Positions 8,107 to 19,700 are shown, counted from the first letter of the stretch. The stretch is 64,000 nt of DNA from XYD12-FULL-36-8 sp041739035 (GCA_041739035.1 JBGSOQ010000455.1:1-64000); one strand, 5' to 3'. Numbers and translations: made by a program. The notes: generated by a model from the sequence alone, not told the origin.

Positions 8107-10188
8107 ATGAAAACCACATTTTACATTCTGTTTGCAGTTTTATTCATCACATCGATGAATTTAATTGCACAAACCTATCCGGAAATATCCATTAGAGATA
8201 TTCAATATCAAAATCCGGATTCTTTGCTTACCATTGGAGATAGACCTTCACCATTCACTGGTGATACAGTTACCATAACAGGTATTGTAATGAATCCAAC
8301 TTTTACAAATGGATCTGCTACTTTAGTATCAGGTGCGCCAGCAGTACATTTGATGGATACAAGCGATACAGAATATGGTGGAATACTCGTAAGATTTCCA
8401 AATCCATCAAGTGCTGCATTTAATGCTCTTGACTCAGGTACAGTTGCAAAGTTTACTGGGATTGTTAGCGAGTTTAATGTTACAACACAATTTAATCTTA
8501 TAGAATTTGATGGCTCAACAATTTTAGACTTCAAACCAAAACGCACACCTGTGCTTCTTACATTGGATTCCTTAAATATTTTGGGAAGTCCTGAAGGAAA
8601 TATACTTGCAGAAAAATGGGAGGGTGTGTATGTGGAGGTTAGAGATGTAACTGTTGGCTCAAACAGTATTGGCTCAGGTGCATTTTCAGTATTCGATTTA
8701 AACAGTACTGAAGTTAATGTGGGAAATGAATCTGCTTACATTCGTAATGCAACACCGCCTCAACCGGGAACAAGATTAGAATATGTTCGCGGGTATATTC
8801 AAAATAGAATTAACTTTGGTGGATTAACTAATATGATGATTATTATGCCTGTTGATTCAACTGATTTTAAGGTCGCACAATTTCCGCCTCTGATAACTAA
8901 TATCGTTAGGAATCCTATACTAGTTGCCCCCGGACAAGATGTAACGGTTACAGCCAAGATAAAAGATGTTGATGGTACTGTTGCAGATGCAAAATTGTAT
9001 TGGAGAAAAAATTCTTTATCTAATGTAGAAGTTGCTATGACAACTGTGAATGATTCAACCTATCAGGCAATCATTCCTTCTCAAACTGATTCGTGTGTTG
9101 TTGATTACTTTTTAACTGCGATTGATAATCAAGGAAATACTTCTACAACTCCATCAGATACTGCTCGAAACAGATATTTTTATTTAGTTCTTGATAGACC
9201 TTTAACAATACAGGATTTGCAATACAGTCCTTTTGGAAGCGGTTTTAGTGCATATAATAGTTATGAAGTAACTGTTAGTGGAATCGTTACGTCTGATACA
9301 TCTGATATTCCTCTTGGGCCTCAAGTTATTATACAAAATGGCACCGGTCCCTGGAGTGGAATTAGAATTAATGGTACCGAAACTTTAAATCTTGTTAAAG
9401 GTGATGATGTTACAGTTACGGGCACTGTAATTGAAAACTTTAGTGTTACAAACATTACAGGAATAAATAGTGCAGCAAGCTTTACTGTAAACTCCACCGG
9501 TAATCCTTTACCAGCACCCGAAGCACTTTCGACAGCCGATATTAATTTTAAGACAAGCGGAACAATTTCCGCAGAACAATGGGAAAGTGTTTTAATAAAA
9601 TATTCTAATGTTACTGTTACTGATGAAAATGCAGATGGTGGTGCAGGACCAAATGTTACGGGTAATCCTAACTTTGGTGAAATTCTTGTTGCTGATTCAA
9701 GTTTAGTCAATACAAGAGTTGAACTTCAGGATGGTAATCATCAATACCATAATTTCTGGGAAGCACCTTTAGAATTTGTACCCACAAGAGTTATGGTTGC
9801 AGATGTTATGGATGAATTAGTTGGAATTATGTTTTACTCATTTGGTAACTATAAACTTATTCCGAGAACAGATGCTGATTTTGTAAATTACTCTGTAGGT
9901 GTTGAAGATCAATTAAATACAGTTTATGATTATAAACTTGAACAAAATTATCCAAATCCATTTAACCCAAGTACTAAAATAAATTATTCACTTCAAGCAG
10001 AAGGTTTGGTAACTCTTAAAGTGTTTAATATACTCGGACAGGAAGTAGCAACATTAATTAACGACTTCCAAACAGCAGGTTCTCACTCTGTTAATTTTGA
10101 TGCAAGTAAGCTTTCATCCGGAATTTATTTATACAAGATAGATTCCAATGGGTTTACACAAACTAAAAAGATGATGCTAATTAAGTAA
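8107..10188 (+). CDS. Secreted protein with two OB-like domains and T9SS sorting tail
   Basis: Exported protein of 693 residues with a signal peptide (about 1-21). Two copies of a beta-rich domain are visible: the first begins SIRDIQYQNPDSL and contains GDTVTITGIV (about 28-255); the second begins LTIQDLQYSPFG and contains YEVTVSGIVTSD and GDDVTVTGTV (about 363-595). This pattern resembles OB-like domains that accompany extracellular nucleases. An Ig-like segment lies between them. The C-terminus (about 610-693) is a type A T9SS tail with NYPNPFNPSTKI, LGQEVATL and GIYLYKI. No catalytic site is seen. A similar domain occurs in the HKD protein at 16708-19977. Nucleic-acid binding is an inference from domain resemblance. 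Confidence 0.8.
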   Translation: MKTTFYILFAVLFITSMNLIAQTYPEISIRDIQYQNPDSLLTIGDRPSPFTGDTVTITGIVMNPTFTNGSATLVSGAPAVHLMDTSDTEYGGILVRFPNPSSAAFNALDSGTVAKFTGIVSEFNVTTQFNLIEFDGSTILDFKPKRTPVLLTLDSLNILGSPEGNILAEKWEGVYVEVRDVTVGSNSIGSGAFSVFDLNSTEVNVGNESAYIRNATPPQPGTRLEYVRGYIQNRINFGGLTNMMIIMPVDSTDFKVAQFPPLITNIVRNPILVAPGQDVTVTAKIKDVDGTVADAKLYWRKNSLSNVEVAMTTVNDSTYQAIIPSQTDSCVVDYFLTAIDNQGNTSTTPSDTARNRYFYLVLDRPLTIQDLQYSPFGSGFSAYNSYEVTVSGIVTSDTSDIPLGPQVIIQNGTGPWSGIRINGTETLNLVKGDDVTVTGTVIENFSVTNITGINSAASFTVNSTGNPLPAPEALSTADINFKTSGTISAEQWESVLIKYSNVTVTDENADGGAGPNVTGNPNFGEILVADSSLVNTRVELQDGNHQYHNFWEAPLEFVPTRVMVADVMDELVGIMFYSFGNYKLIPRTDADFVNYSVGVEDQLNTVYDYKLEQNYPNPFNPSTKINYSLQAEGLVTLKVFNILGQEVATLINDFQTAGSHSVNFDASKLSSGIYLYKIDSNGFTQTKKMMLIK

Positions 10189-10220
10189 TGGGCTCGTTTG
10201 AAAATAGAGTTCAGTCATTA

Positions 10221-10256
10221 GTCATTTCGATCACGATAAATCGGGATCGAAATGAC
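10221..10256. repeat. REP-like repeat, short perfect-arm form
   Basis: A 36-nt palindrome between two surface-protein genes: arm GTCATTTCGATCACGAT, two-base loop, arm ATCGGGATCGAAATGAC, 16 of 17 positions complementary. The right arm is the same block that ends the longer copies at 3430-3525 and 49179-49258. Confidence 0.7.
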
Positions 10257-10280
10257 ATCTACAAAAGTAATTTTTAAGAA

Positions 10281-11864
10281 ATGAAAACTGAGAAACATTT
10301 AACTAAATATTTCTTACTCCTGTTTACAATGGGAATAATCTCTTTCTATTCTTGTTCGGAGGATTTTCCGGATCAGCCAAATGGAAATATTCCTCCGGAT
10401 ACAGGAATGTTCTTATATCCCGATTCAACCGTTTCGCAGCAGCCAAGCCGACTAATCGTGCATTGGTGGGGCGATGATCCGGATGGATTAATCATTGGAT
10501 ATTATTTTAAGTGGGAAGGAATTGAAACACAATGGACCTTCACCACTAAGAATGATAGTATATTTTCTTTACCAATTGGATCTTCAGACACCACATATAA
10601 TTTTTTAGTTTCCGCAGTTGATGCACAGGGAAATGGTAAATATGATTCGCAGGTTTTTCAAAATGGAATTGATTTTGGTGCAGAACCATTCATTGATAAA
10701 AACAATAATGGTGTTTATGATGACGGTGAATTTTATTACGATTTAGGTTTGATTGATCCGACACCATCATCAACATTATTTCCAATCAGAAATAGTGCAC
10801 CGGTTTTAAGCTGGAATGAGTTATCATTTTTACCTGATACCTCTTTCCCAGTTGTTACAGTGGCATGGAATGCTTCTGATCTTGATGGTGATGAATCCAT
10901 TACAAATATTCAAATTGCTCTAAATGATACAAATAATTTTGTTTCAGTACCCGGCAGTGTTAGATTAGTTACTCTTAGGGGAATTAATCTTAATTCCGGT
11001 AACCCGGAAGTCGAAATATTAATCAACGCTTCACCACAAAATATTCATTCTGAAAAACTTCAAGGATTATTGTTAAATGCTGATAACAGAATTTTTATTA
11101 GAGCCGCCGATCTTTCAGGTGCATCATCTGAGATAATTCAGTTACCGGATGCTTCATCAAACTGGTTTGTTAAAAATCCTAAGGGAGAAGTTTTAATCTT
11201 TGATGACTACAGGGGTAACTCAACATCGGATCTACAAACTACTCAATTTTATAATCAGGTATTTTCGACTATGAATACCGGAGTATTAGCTGATAAGTTT
11301 GATGTTTTTGATCTAGCAAAAAATTCTATTGCATTCGAATCAGTTACGCTTCTGGAAACTTTAAAGTTATTTAAATATGTTTTTTGGTATTCAGCTTCAA
11401 ATCCAAGATTAGATTTATTAAACATTGTTACTGAAAAGTATAATCAGGCAGGAGGCAAAATTGCTTTCTCAATGACGTTCCAGGATTCAAGCTCAACTTT
11501 CTTATTTGATCTTTCATCACTTCAAGGATTTTTACCAATTGACAATGTAAGTCCGATTTTAGGTAATGGATTTTTATTGTTAGGTGCAGATATACTTCCT
11601 TCAACACAAAATGATTTTCCCGTTTTAGAGACTTCAGTTACAATTTCTTTTTCAAGATCCTATTCACCTAACAATATTATAGCAGAAAATATTTACGATC
11701 TGTATGATAGAAATGGTGTTGTTCTTGGCAATATTGCATTCAGAACTACAACAAAAAATTTATTTTTTATCGGGATGCCGCTTCATCAATGTAATGGTGG
11801 ATCTGCAAATGTTCCCGCTCTGCTTAGTAAAATCTTTTTTGAGGATTTTGGAGTAACTCCATGA
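10281..11864 (+). CDS. Putative outer-membrane lipoprotein, fibronectin/Ig-like
   Basis: A 527-residue lipoprotein: a charged N-terminus, a hydrophobic stretch and a lipobox-like SFYSC put the lipidated cysteine at Cys25. Fibronectin/Ig-like sequence follows (RLIVHWWGDDPDG, and later VTVAWNASDLDGDES). An acidic loop, DKNNNGVYDDGE (about 140), resembles a calcium site. The C-terminal half (about 305-527) begins GEVLIFDDYRGN and may form a separate alpha/beta domain, unassigned. It overlaps the next gene by 4 nt (ATGA), which supports co-translation with the TonB-dependent receptor. Surface lipoproteins next to TonB receptors often act as substrate-binding partners, but this one lacks recognisable SusD features. 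Confidence 0.75.
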   Translation: MKTEKHLTKYFLLLFTMGIISFYSCSEDFPDQPNGNIPPDTGMFLYPDSTVSQQPSRLIVHWWGDDPDGLIIGYYFKWEGIETQWTFTTKNDSIFSLPIGSSDTTYNFLVSAVDAQGNGKYDSQVFQNGIDFGAEPFIDKNNNGVYDDGEFYYDLGLIDPTPSSTLFPIRNSAPVLSWNELSFLPDTSFPVVTVAWNASDLDGDESITNIQIALNDTNNFVSVPGSVRLVTLRGINLNSGNPEVEILINASPQNIHSEKLQGLLLNADNRIFIRAADLSGASSEIIQLPDASSNWFVKNPKGEVLIFDDYRGNSTSDLQTTQFYNQVFSTMNTGVLADKFDVFDLAKNSIAFESVTLLETLKLFKYVFWYSASNPRLDLLNIVTEKYNQAGGKIAFSMTFQDSSSTFLFDLSSLQGFLPIDNVSPILGNGFLLLGADILPSTQNDFPVLETSVTISFSRSYSPNNIIAENIYDLYDRNGVVLGNIAFRTTTKNLFFIGMPLHQCNGGSANVPALLSKIFFEDFGVTP

Positions 11865-14671
11865 TAAAAAGATTTACAATTCTTCTGATACTCCTTAATT
11901 CGTTTCTGATTTATTCGCAGGATACAGGGAATCTTTCCGGTACTATAAAGGATGCGAGCAACGGAGATGCATTACCTGGTGTAAATGTTATTTTAAAAGG
12001 TACTTACTACGGTGCTGCAACTGATATTAATGGAAAATTTAAGATCAACAATATTTCCATTGGAAGTTACAACGTTGATATTTCTTTGATTGGATACAAA
12101 ACAGTTCAGTACACTGGAATTCAAATTGAAAATAATAAAACAATAGAGCTTGATGTAAAACTTGAAGAAACAGTTCTTACACTCGATCAAGATGTTGTTG
12201 TTATTGGTGAAAAGCCTTTAATGGATGTTGAAGAAACACAAAGCAAAAAAACAATATCAAAAGAAGAATTAGATATTGCGGTACTAGAAAATATTAATGA
12301 TATAGTAACGCAGCAATCAGGTGTTGTAAAGTCTGATAATGCAATTCATATCCGCGGCGGCAGAGCTTATGAAAATGCTTTTTTGCTAGATGGTGTTTCC
12401 GTTCAGGATCCGCTTGCTGGAACAGGTTTTGGTTTGCAGCTTTCAGCAAATGCAATTGAAGAAGTTGAAGTTATAACCGGTGGATTTAATGCTGAGTTTG
12501 GACAGGCGACATCTGGAATTGTGAATGTAAAAACCAGAGAAGGCGGCATGAAATATTCCGGATCGATCTCTTACAAAAGAGATTACCTTGGTGATAAATC
12601 TTCTTACCACGTTTTTAATACAGATATCATTGAAGGAAACTTTAGCGGACCTGAACCAATCACATCATTCATTTTACCGGCATTGGGATTACAGATTCCG
12701 GGTGAGTTAACTTTCTTTGGAAGTTTTTATACCGGATTGTCTGACGGTATAACACAGGGATATTATAAACCGACCGCAAACCAGTTAAATTCGTCTATCT
12801 TTAACGGAACTCAATTTGCACCAAAGGCAGAAAACAATTGGTTCTGGCTTGCTAAATTAACATACAAGTATTCACCGACTTTAAAGTTTTATTATTCATT
12901 CAATCAATCGGTTAACATTAATCAGAACTCGACATCTTTACAGTCAAATCTTGAGTATGTGGAGCCAAGTCCGGGTTACCAGTATAATTTTCAAAATATT
13001 TTAGATAATGCTAATACGTTTACGCATAATAATACTTACAACTCATTTGGAATCACTCATACACTAAGCTCCTCAACTTTTTATGAACTTAAAGTAAACA
13101 GTTTCTTTACAAATCTGCGTGCCGATGCAAACGGCAGCGACTGGTATTTGTACAATGAGCCAAAGGATATTGTAAACTTTCCAATCGAATATTTCAATTT
13201 AGACAGAGACACAATCGGTGTTATTCCCGGTGATGGATTCTGGGATGTTGGAAATCCATTTACATGGCGTGACCATTATTTTCAGGAATTTTCTGTACGC
13301 GGTGATCTAACAAACTTCTTTGATGAAAAAAATAAATTTAAAGCAGGATTTAATTTTCAATTTCAGGAAATGCAGGTTATTGATATTTATAAACCATGGA
13401 TTGGTGAACTTGGTTTGAATAATGATATTTATAAAGTTTATCCTGCAGTCGGGTCAATGTATGCTCAGGATAATATTAATTTTAGTGGAATGATTTTAAA
13501 TTTTGGATTAAGGTTTGATTATTGGTTTCCCGGCAAATATGTTGATGACGCAGTAGCAAATCCAGAGGTGGTAACCATCCCTGACGAAGTACGAGATAAA
13601 TATTACGAAGATACTTATCCTTGGTTTGGCGGCAGAAGATGGAAGGGAAGACTCAGTCCCCGTTTAGGAATTTCTCATCCTGTGTCTGATAATCAAACGT
13701 TATTTTTTTCTTACGGACATTTTAGTAAGTGGCCCAATTCTAAATTTGTTTATGCAAAATTAGATCCTTTAAATGCTCAGTCATCATTCCAACGATTTGG
13801 TAATCCTAACTTAAATCCTGAAACAACTGTTGCATACGAACTTGGTTTGAAAACTCAGTTTTCGTCTGATGATGTCTTAACTGTAACAGCTTATTATAAA
13901 GATATTTTTGATTACATAAACACAAGAACAGCCAGAATTGTTTCTCCGCGATTTGCCACTGAGAGTTTTATCACCTATGTAAATTCAGATTATGCTCGTT
14001 CTCGCGGAATCGAATTAGAATATCGAAAAAGAATTGGAAAGTGGTTTAACGGAATTGCTTCTTTTACATATGCAATCGTAACAGGTAAAAGTTCTTCCGC
14101 CGATGAAGGTGTTTTGGTTTTACAAGGCGATCTAAATGAATCAATCAAAGAACAATATGTCCCCTGGGATAGACCTTTAACAGCATCTTTGTCTACAAGC
14201 TTTTATGTAGCAAGAGGTGAACCATTGTTTGGTTTAGCACCGGGAATTTTAGATGATTATAATCTTTACTTAAGATTCTTTTTTCAATCAGGTAAAAGAT
14301 ACACGCCTGCAGTTTTTACAGGCTTTGTTGATGAGGATGGAAGAGCTGAATATGAGACGGATTTTAATAACAGATACAGCAAAATTGGAGATGACTGGTT
14401 ATGGGTGGATTTAAACTTTGAAAAGTATTTTCAATTAATGGATTTGAAATTCTCTCTTTTTGTTGAAGTCAACAATCTGCTTGATAGACAAAACTCTGCA
14501 ATTATTAATCCTGTTACGGGCAGAGCGTATGAATATGGGGATAATTTACCTGCAAGCTTTAACGATCCGAGATATCCGGATGTACAGGCTCCAGTTTCTC
14601 CATATCCATATAATCCTGCAAGATATTTAACTCGCAGAAATATAAAATTTGGTGTGAGTATAAGATTTTAA
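11861..14671 (+). CDS. TonB-dependent receptor with carboxypeptidase-regulatory-like domain
   Basis: Outer-membrane active transporter or receptor of 936 residues. A signal peptide (1-19) is followed by a CarboxypepD_reg-like beta domain (about 24-107, GTIKDASNGDALPGVNVILK). A plug domain (about 125-235) contains IHIRGGRAYENAFLLDGVSV and GFNAEFGQATSGIVNVKT. A long beta-barrel ends in the aromatic terminus FGVSIRF, typical for barrel assembly. Lipoprotein, PorV-like and cargo-type genes overlap or lie within a few nucleotides, so it probably acts with them. The ligand is unknown. Assignment to the family is firm; role in this operon is inference. Confidence 0.9.
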   Translation: MIKRFTILLILLNSFLIYSQDTGNLSGTIKDASNGDALPGVNVILKGTYYGAATDINGKFKINNISIGSYNVDISLIGYKTVQYTGIQIENNKTIELDVKLEETVLTLDQDVVVIGEKPLMDVEETQSKKTISKEELDIAVLENINDIVTQQSGVVKSDNAIHIRGGRAYENAFLLDGVSVQDPLAGTGFGLQLSANAIEEVEVITGGFNAEFGQATSGIVNVKTREGGMKYSGSISYKRDYLGDKSSYHVFNTDIIEGNFSGPEPITSFILPALGLQIPGELTFFGSFYTGLSDGITQGYYKPTANQLNSSIFNGTQFAPKAENNWFWLAKLTYKYSPTLKFYYSFNQSVNINQNSTSLQSNLEYVEPSPGYQYNFQNILDNANTFTHNNTYNSFGITHTLSSSTFYELKVNSFFTNLRADANGSDWYLYNEPKDIVNFPIEYFNLDRDTIGVIPGDGFWDVGNPFTWRDHYFQEFSVRGDLTNFFDEKNKFKAGFNFQFQEMQVIDIYKPWIGELGLNNDIYKVYPAVGSMYAQDNINFSGMILNFGLRFDYWFPGKYVDDAVANPEVVTIPDEVRDKYYEDTYPWFGGRRWKGRLSPRLGISHPVSDNQTLFFSYGHFSKWPNSKFVYAKLDPLNAQSSFQRFGNPNLNPETTVAYELGLKTQFSSDDVLTVTAYYKDIFDYINTRTARIVSPRFATESFITYVNSDYARSRGIELEYRKRIGKWFNGIASFTYAIVTGKSSSADEGVLVLQGDLNESIKEQYVPWDRPLTASLSTSFYVARGEPLFGLAPGILDDYNLYLRFFFQSGKRYTPAVFTGFVDEDGRAEYETDFNNRYSKIGDDWLWVDLNFEKYFQLMDLKFSLFVEVNNLLDRQNSAIINPVTGRAYEYGDNLPASFNDPRYPDVQAPVSPYPYNPARYLTRRNIKFGVSIRF

Positions 14672-14672
14672 T

Positions 14673-15650
14673 ATGAAATATTTAATTACAATAATTTTTA
14701 CGGTGTTAAGCTTTTCTGAAATTAAACCGCAGTTATTTCCTGTGCTTGGTGAACAGCGTGCAGGAATATCAACAGCACAATTCTTAAAAATTGGTGTTGG
14801 CGGCAGAGCAACAGCAATGGGCGATGCCTTTGTGGCAGTTGCAAATGATGTTTCAGCTTTGTACTGGAATCCTGCGGGTTTAACTCAGTTTGCAGAAAAC
14901 CAAGTTATGTTTGCTCACAATCAATGGGTTGTGGATATCAATCACGATTTTATTGGTGCTGTTTATCATCTTGATGATGAAAATACTTTTGGTGTTTCAC
15001 TTACTTCGCTTTCTATGGATGAAATGAAAGTAACAACCGAATATGCACCTTTTGGTACCGGAGAATATTTTGGATTTAGTGATTTGGGAATTGCAATATC
15101 TTATTCAAAAAAAATGACGGATCAGTTTAGTTTTGGTGCATCCGTAAGATACATTGAAGAATCTTTAGACAAACTTAAGATGCGTGGAATTATGATTGAT
15201 CTGGGTACTTATTATTGGACAGGATTAGGAAGTACAAGATTCGCTGTGGCAGTAACAAACTTTGGTAATGATCTTGCCCCTGATGGTGAAGTGGTACTTG
15301 TTGGAAACAGAACAAATTCTGAGTGGCAATCCTTTTCACCACCGACGATGTTTCGTATAGGATTTGCACTTGAACCTTATGAAGATGATGAGCATAGAAT
15401 AACAACATCAATACAACTTAATCATCCAAATGATAACAGTGAAAACGTATCTTTAGGTGCAGAATATGTATGGAATAATATGTTCTTTGCCCGTGCTGGA
15501 TATAAAATAAATGTTGATGAACAAGATTTTACATTCGGTGCCGGAGTGAATGTTCCGGTAAGTATTGCTAATATAAGCGTTGATTATGCTTTCGCAAACT
15601 TTGCTAGATTAGGATCGGTACATAGATTTTCAATTACACTTGGCTTATGA
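14673..15650 (+). CDS. PorV/PorQ-family outer-membrane protein
   Basis: A 325-residue protein with a signal peptide and the family hallmark region FLKIGVGGRATAMGDAFVAV (about 38-57), followed by ALYWNPAGL (69-77). The remainder alternates as expected for a FadL-like beta-barrel. In Bacteroidota, PorV is the outer-membrane shuttle that takes T9SS cargo from the translocon to the attachment complex; other members of the family are associated with particular cargo. It starts 1 nt after the TonB receptor stop and overlaps the next gene by 4 nt. Its place among T9SS-tailed proteins suggests a cargo-handling role, but it may be a paralogue of the general PorV. Confidence 0.85.
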   Translation: MKYLITIIFTVLSFSEIKPQLFPVLGEQRAGISTAQFLKIGVGGRATAMGDAFVAVANDVSALYWNPAGLTQFAENQVMFAHNQWVVDINHDFIGAVYHLDDENTFGVSLTSLSMDEMKVTTEYAPFGTGEYFGFSDLGIAISYSKKMTDQFSFGASVRYIEESLDKLKMRGIMIDLGTYYWTGLGSTRFAVAVTNFGNDLAPDGEVVLVGNRTNSEWQSFSPPTMFRIGFALEPYEDDEHRITTSIQLNHPNDNSENVSLGAEYVWNNMFFARAGYKINVDEQDFTFGAGVNVPVSIANISVDYAFANFARLGSVHRFSITLGL

Positions 15651-16711
15651 TAAAAATTAAATACATAAAATATTTCGTATCAATATTAATTCTACTTAGC
15701 ATAACTTCCTGTTATGATAAATTTGATATTACACAGTTTGATACCGATGATCCGGGCAATATTGAAGGAGATACAATTTATATTAAACTTAATCCCGATT
15801 GGGAAGGGTTTAATCACCCTGAAGATATAATTGTTGGAAGAGAGCCATTAATTTATGTTGCAGATACTGATAACGATCAAATCGTTATGCTTAATCTTGA
15901 CGGTCAGAGATTAAGTTCCCGTTCAATAAAACATCCGGTTGCAATTGCGGAAGATTATAAATTAAATCTAATTGTGTGTGCACAGTTTGATACTTTGGGA
16001 CAAACTTTCAGTGCGGTATATAAGATTGATTTAGTTGCTTCAAATCATGATCTGGCAACTGCACCAATAAAAAGAATATTGCCACAAATAGCTGATCTTA
16101 ACAAACCTGATAGAAAATACACCGGTGCTGCAGTTTTTTATGATAACTCTTATTTGATTGCTCGAACAGGACCAAATAATTCAAATCTCATTGATCCTGA
16201 TAATTCGTTAATGCGTTTTGAAACTAAGAATGATGGAACGACCGATACACTTATTGGAAGAGTACCCTTACTTTCACCAACCAGCACAGGCATTTTATCT
16301 GTAAACAATGTTAGCTGCATAAAATCTTTCAACAAAAGAAATTATGATATTGTAGTTAATCTGGTTGGAGAAAATAGTTTTAAGACACAGTGGTTCAGAT
16401 ATGTGTCTTCACAGGATTTTACTGGTTATGAAAATAATTTAACTCCTGCCGCTAGTGATTTAATGACTCCAGGATTTTTCTCTCAACCGCAAGGATCTGA
16501 AATAGATCCATCAGGCAATATCTATGTTGCAGAATCGTCAAGGGATAGTGTTTATAAATTTAATTCATTCGGAGATAAATTAATCGGTTTTGGCGGACCA
16601 AGAGTTTTTTCCGAACCCTATGCAGTAGCATTTTTTGATAAAATACTTTATGTAGCTGACAGAGGGAATAACAAGATACAAAGATTCATTTTATCAACGG
16701 ATGTGCAATGA
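15647..16711 (+). CDS. Putative NHL-like beta-propeller lipoprotein
   Basis: A 354-residue protein whose N-terminus has a lipobox-like SITSC (lipidated Cys22). The body has propeller-blade features: HPEDIIVGREPLIYVADTDN (about 57-76), DPSGNIYVAESSRDSVYKFN (about 286-305) and EPYAVAFFDKILYVADRGN (near the C-terminus), which resemble NHL repeats. Such propellers bind proteins, carbohydrates or RNA; no enzyme site is apparent. It overlaps the PorV-like gene upstream and the HKD gene downstream by 4 nt each, so translational coupling is likely. Precise role unknown. Confidence 0.75.
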   Translation: MIKIKYIKYFVSILILLSITSCYDKFDITQFDTDDPGNIEGDTIYIKLNPDWEGFNHPEDIIVGREPLIYVADTDNDQIVMLNLDGQRLSSRSIKHPVAIAEDYKLNLIVCAQFDTLGQTFSAVYKIDLVASNHDLATAPIKRILPQIADLNKPDRKYTGAAVFYDNSYLIARTGPNNSNLIDPDNSLMRFETKNDGTTDTLIGRVPLLSPTSTGILSVNNVSCIKSFNKRNYDIVVNLVGENSFKTQWFRYVSSQDFTGYENNLTPAASDLMTPGFFSQPQGSEIDPSGNIYVAESSRDSVYKFNSFGDKLIGFGGPRVFSEPYAVAFFDKILYVADRGNNKIQRFILSTDVQ

Positions 16712-19700
16712 GAACATTAAAATATTTTTTCTTTTCAATTCTTCTTGCTGGATTTCTTTTTCCACAATCTATAATTATTAACGAAATATATAATTCAAGC
16801 GGAAATAATGAATGGCTGGAATTATTAGTTGTACAGGATAGTCTTGATATTAGAAACTGGGATATAAGAGATTTTAACAGCAGCGGAGTTGCACAATTAC
16901 CACTTACATTTACAAACAATGCTGTGTGGAGTAACCTTAAAAAAGGAACTGTAATTGTAGTTGCCAGACCAGAAAATTCTTTTTCAGAAGATTTGGACCC
17001 AAGTGATTATTTGTTGATCGTTAAATCAAGCAACGCATTGTATTTCTCCGGTAATGTTTTTTTATTTGCAGGAAGTTCTGAAGCGGTTCAGCTAAGAAAC
17101 GCAACTGATTCACATATATTTGGTGTTTCGTGGGGTGCATCTAATTCAGGCAGCTTGCCCAGCCCTAAAGTTCATTTTACCAGCACATCTTCCAGTAATA
17201 CTTCAACATTCTTTAATGGTAGCGATGTTTCCCAATTAACAATTACATCAAACTGGACACAAAACGGTACATCGTCATTAGGAATCGGCAATACACAAAA
17301 TAATATTAATTGGATACTTTCTTTAAGAGCACGTGTTGAAGGATCAGGAACTGTGACACTTAATCCTCAAATTGTCTCAGGTGATTCAGTAATCAATTTA
17401 ACTTTTAACTATGAAAGAGAACCTCAATACAATATCAACAAATTAAAAATTGTTTTTCCAGAAGGATTCATTTGGTCGCAAAGTTCTGCGCAAATTTCAA
17501 TAGAAAATTTTACCTCAACAACTATAGTTTTAGGAGATACAATTCTTTTTTCCGATGTTAATTTTTTGGATGATTCGGTTATAATATCTATAGCTGATGT
17601 AATAACTCCCATATTCACAGGAAAGTATAAATTCATATTTCAATCTGGTATAGATTTAGTTCTTGGTGATGTTAGTCCTTCTCCAATCTTAACAGTTTAT
17701 GGTGCACCAATTCCAATTGCAGACGCAAAGATAAATGATGTAAACGGTATTGGAATTAATTTAGGAGATTTAGTAACTATAAGGGGAATCGTAACTGTAA
17801 GTAATCAGTTTGGGAGTCCCAGTTACATTCAAGATAACAGCGGCGGTATTTCTATATTTGGATCAATTTTTTCTAATGCAGTGCAGCCCGGTGATGAAGT
17901 GTTGGTCTCCGGTACAATAACTCAATTTAACGGATTAAACCAGCTTGAATTACCTCTGCTTCATTCTATTATAAGCAGCGGAAATACCGTTGAACCATTG
18001 CTTACCACGCCATCAATGCTTAGTGGTGATGGAGTTGGAGGAATTGAAAATTATGAGGGAAGGTTAGTTCGTGTTAATGGAGTAATAGTTACTGAATTAA
18101 ACGGAAGCACATTCAGCAATTGGGCGTATAAAAATTATATGTTAACTGGTTCAAGCAGTTCTGATACTGTCCAGATAAGAATAGATAATGATACTCAAAT
18201 TATCGGAATGGTAGCACCTGCAGGAAGATTCGATGTAGTTGGAGTTTTAAGTCAATATAAAACTGCATTACCATTTATAGGTAATTATCAGTTAATGCCG
18301 AGATTCTCATCAGATATAATTTCAGACGGACCAATAATTGAAAATTTTCCAGAAGAAGTTGATCTTACTCCAACTTCAATTACTTTAGAATGGAGTACAA
18401 TCAATCCAGGTACTTCAAGAATTCGTTATGGCATTACTACTAATTATGAACTTGGAATTGTTGAACCTGATACTGACTTAAGAAATATCCATAATGTAAC
18501 AGTAAATGGACTTGATGCTGCTACAATTTACAATTTACAAGCATTTTCAGTAGCTGATTCTGATACGAGTTATTCTAGCAATATAATATCCAGTACAACA
18601 TCTACTTTTCCCACAACAGGTGAGATTAATGTTTACTTTAGTAAAAATGTAAATACAAGTGTTTCATCAGGTGTTAGTGCAAATGAAAATGCAAACTTTG
18701 CAACAGTACTCATTCAAAAATTAAATAATGCCAAGCGTTCTATCGATGTTGCCCTTTATAGTTTAAGTGGAGTGGTAGGCGCCAATATCGCAACCGCATT
18801 GGTTAATGCAAAAAACCGAGGTGTTAAAGTAAGAGTTATCGGAGAGTATGATACCAGAACAACCGCACCCTGGACAACACTTACAAGCAATGGCATTCCT
18901 TATATAAATGATGCTTATGGAATTAATGATGGAAGCGGATTACATCATAATAAATTTTTTGTAATTGATTATCGCGGCGGTGCTCCGGATAGTGTGTGGG
19001 TTATTACTGGTTCATGGAATCCGACCGATCCAGGTACAAATGATGACAGACAAAATTTAGTTCTGATTCAGGATGTTGCATTAGCTGGTGCATATACTGT
19101 TGAATTTCAAGAAGAGTGGGGAAGTAATACAGATATTCCTAACTCACAAAATTCAAGATTTGGTTCAAGAAAGTTAAATAACACTCCGCATAATTTTGTA
19201 ATCGGAGGCGTTAAAATACAAAGCTACTTTAGCCCAAGTGATGGAACTACATCAAGAATTGCAAAGACTCTTAGTAAGGCTGAGAAATCTATTAATGGAT
19301 CTATAATGACATTCACAAGACGCGATTTAGCAGATACCGTTATTGCAGTTAAAAATCGTAACAGAAAAGCGCGATTGGTTTTAAGTAACGATACTGATTC
19401 CGGCACTCAATTTTCATATTTACAATCTAATGGTGTTGACATCCGATTAAAAGGATTTACAAATGGTTTGCTTCATCACAAATATGCTATTGTTGATGCA
19501 GAGCCATTTGGATATACACCTTATGTAATTACAGGTTCACACAACTGGTCTTCATCAGCAGAGAACAGCAATGATGAAAACACATTAATAATCCAGGATG
19601 ATCAAATTGCTAATTTTTATTTACAGGAATTTGCTGCAAGATATTACGAAGCAGGCGGCACTGATTCGATTAATATTGTTACAATTGTAAATGAATCCGA

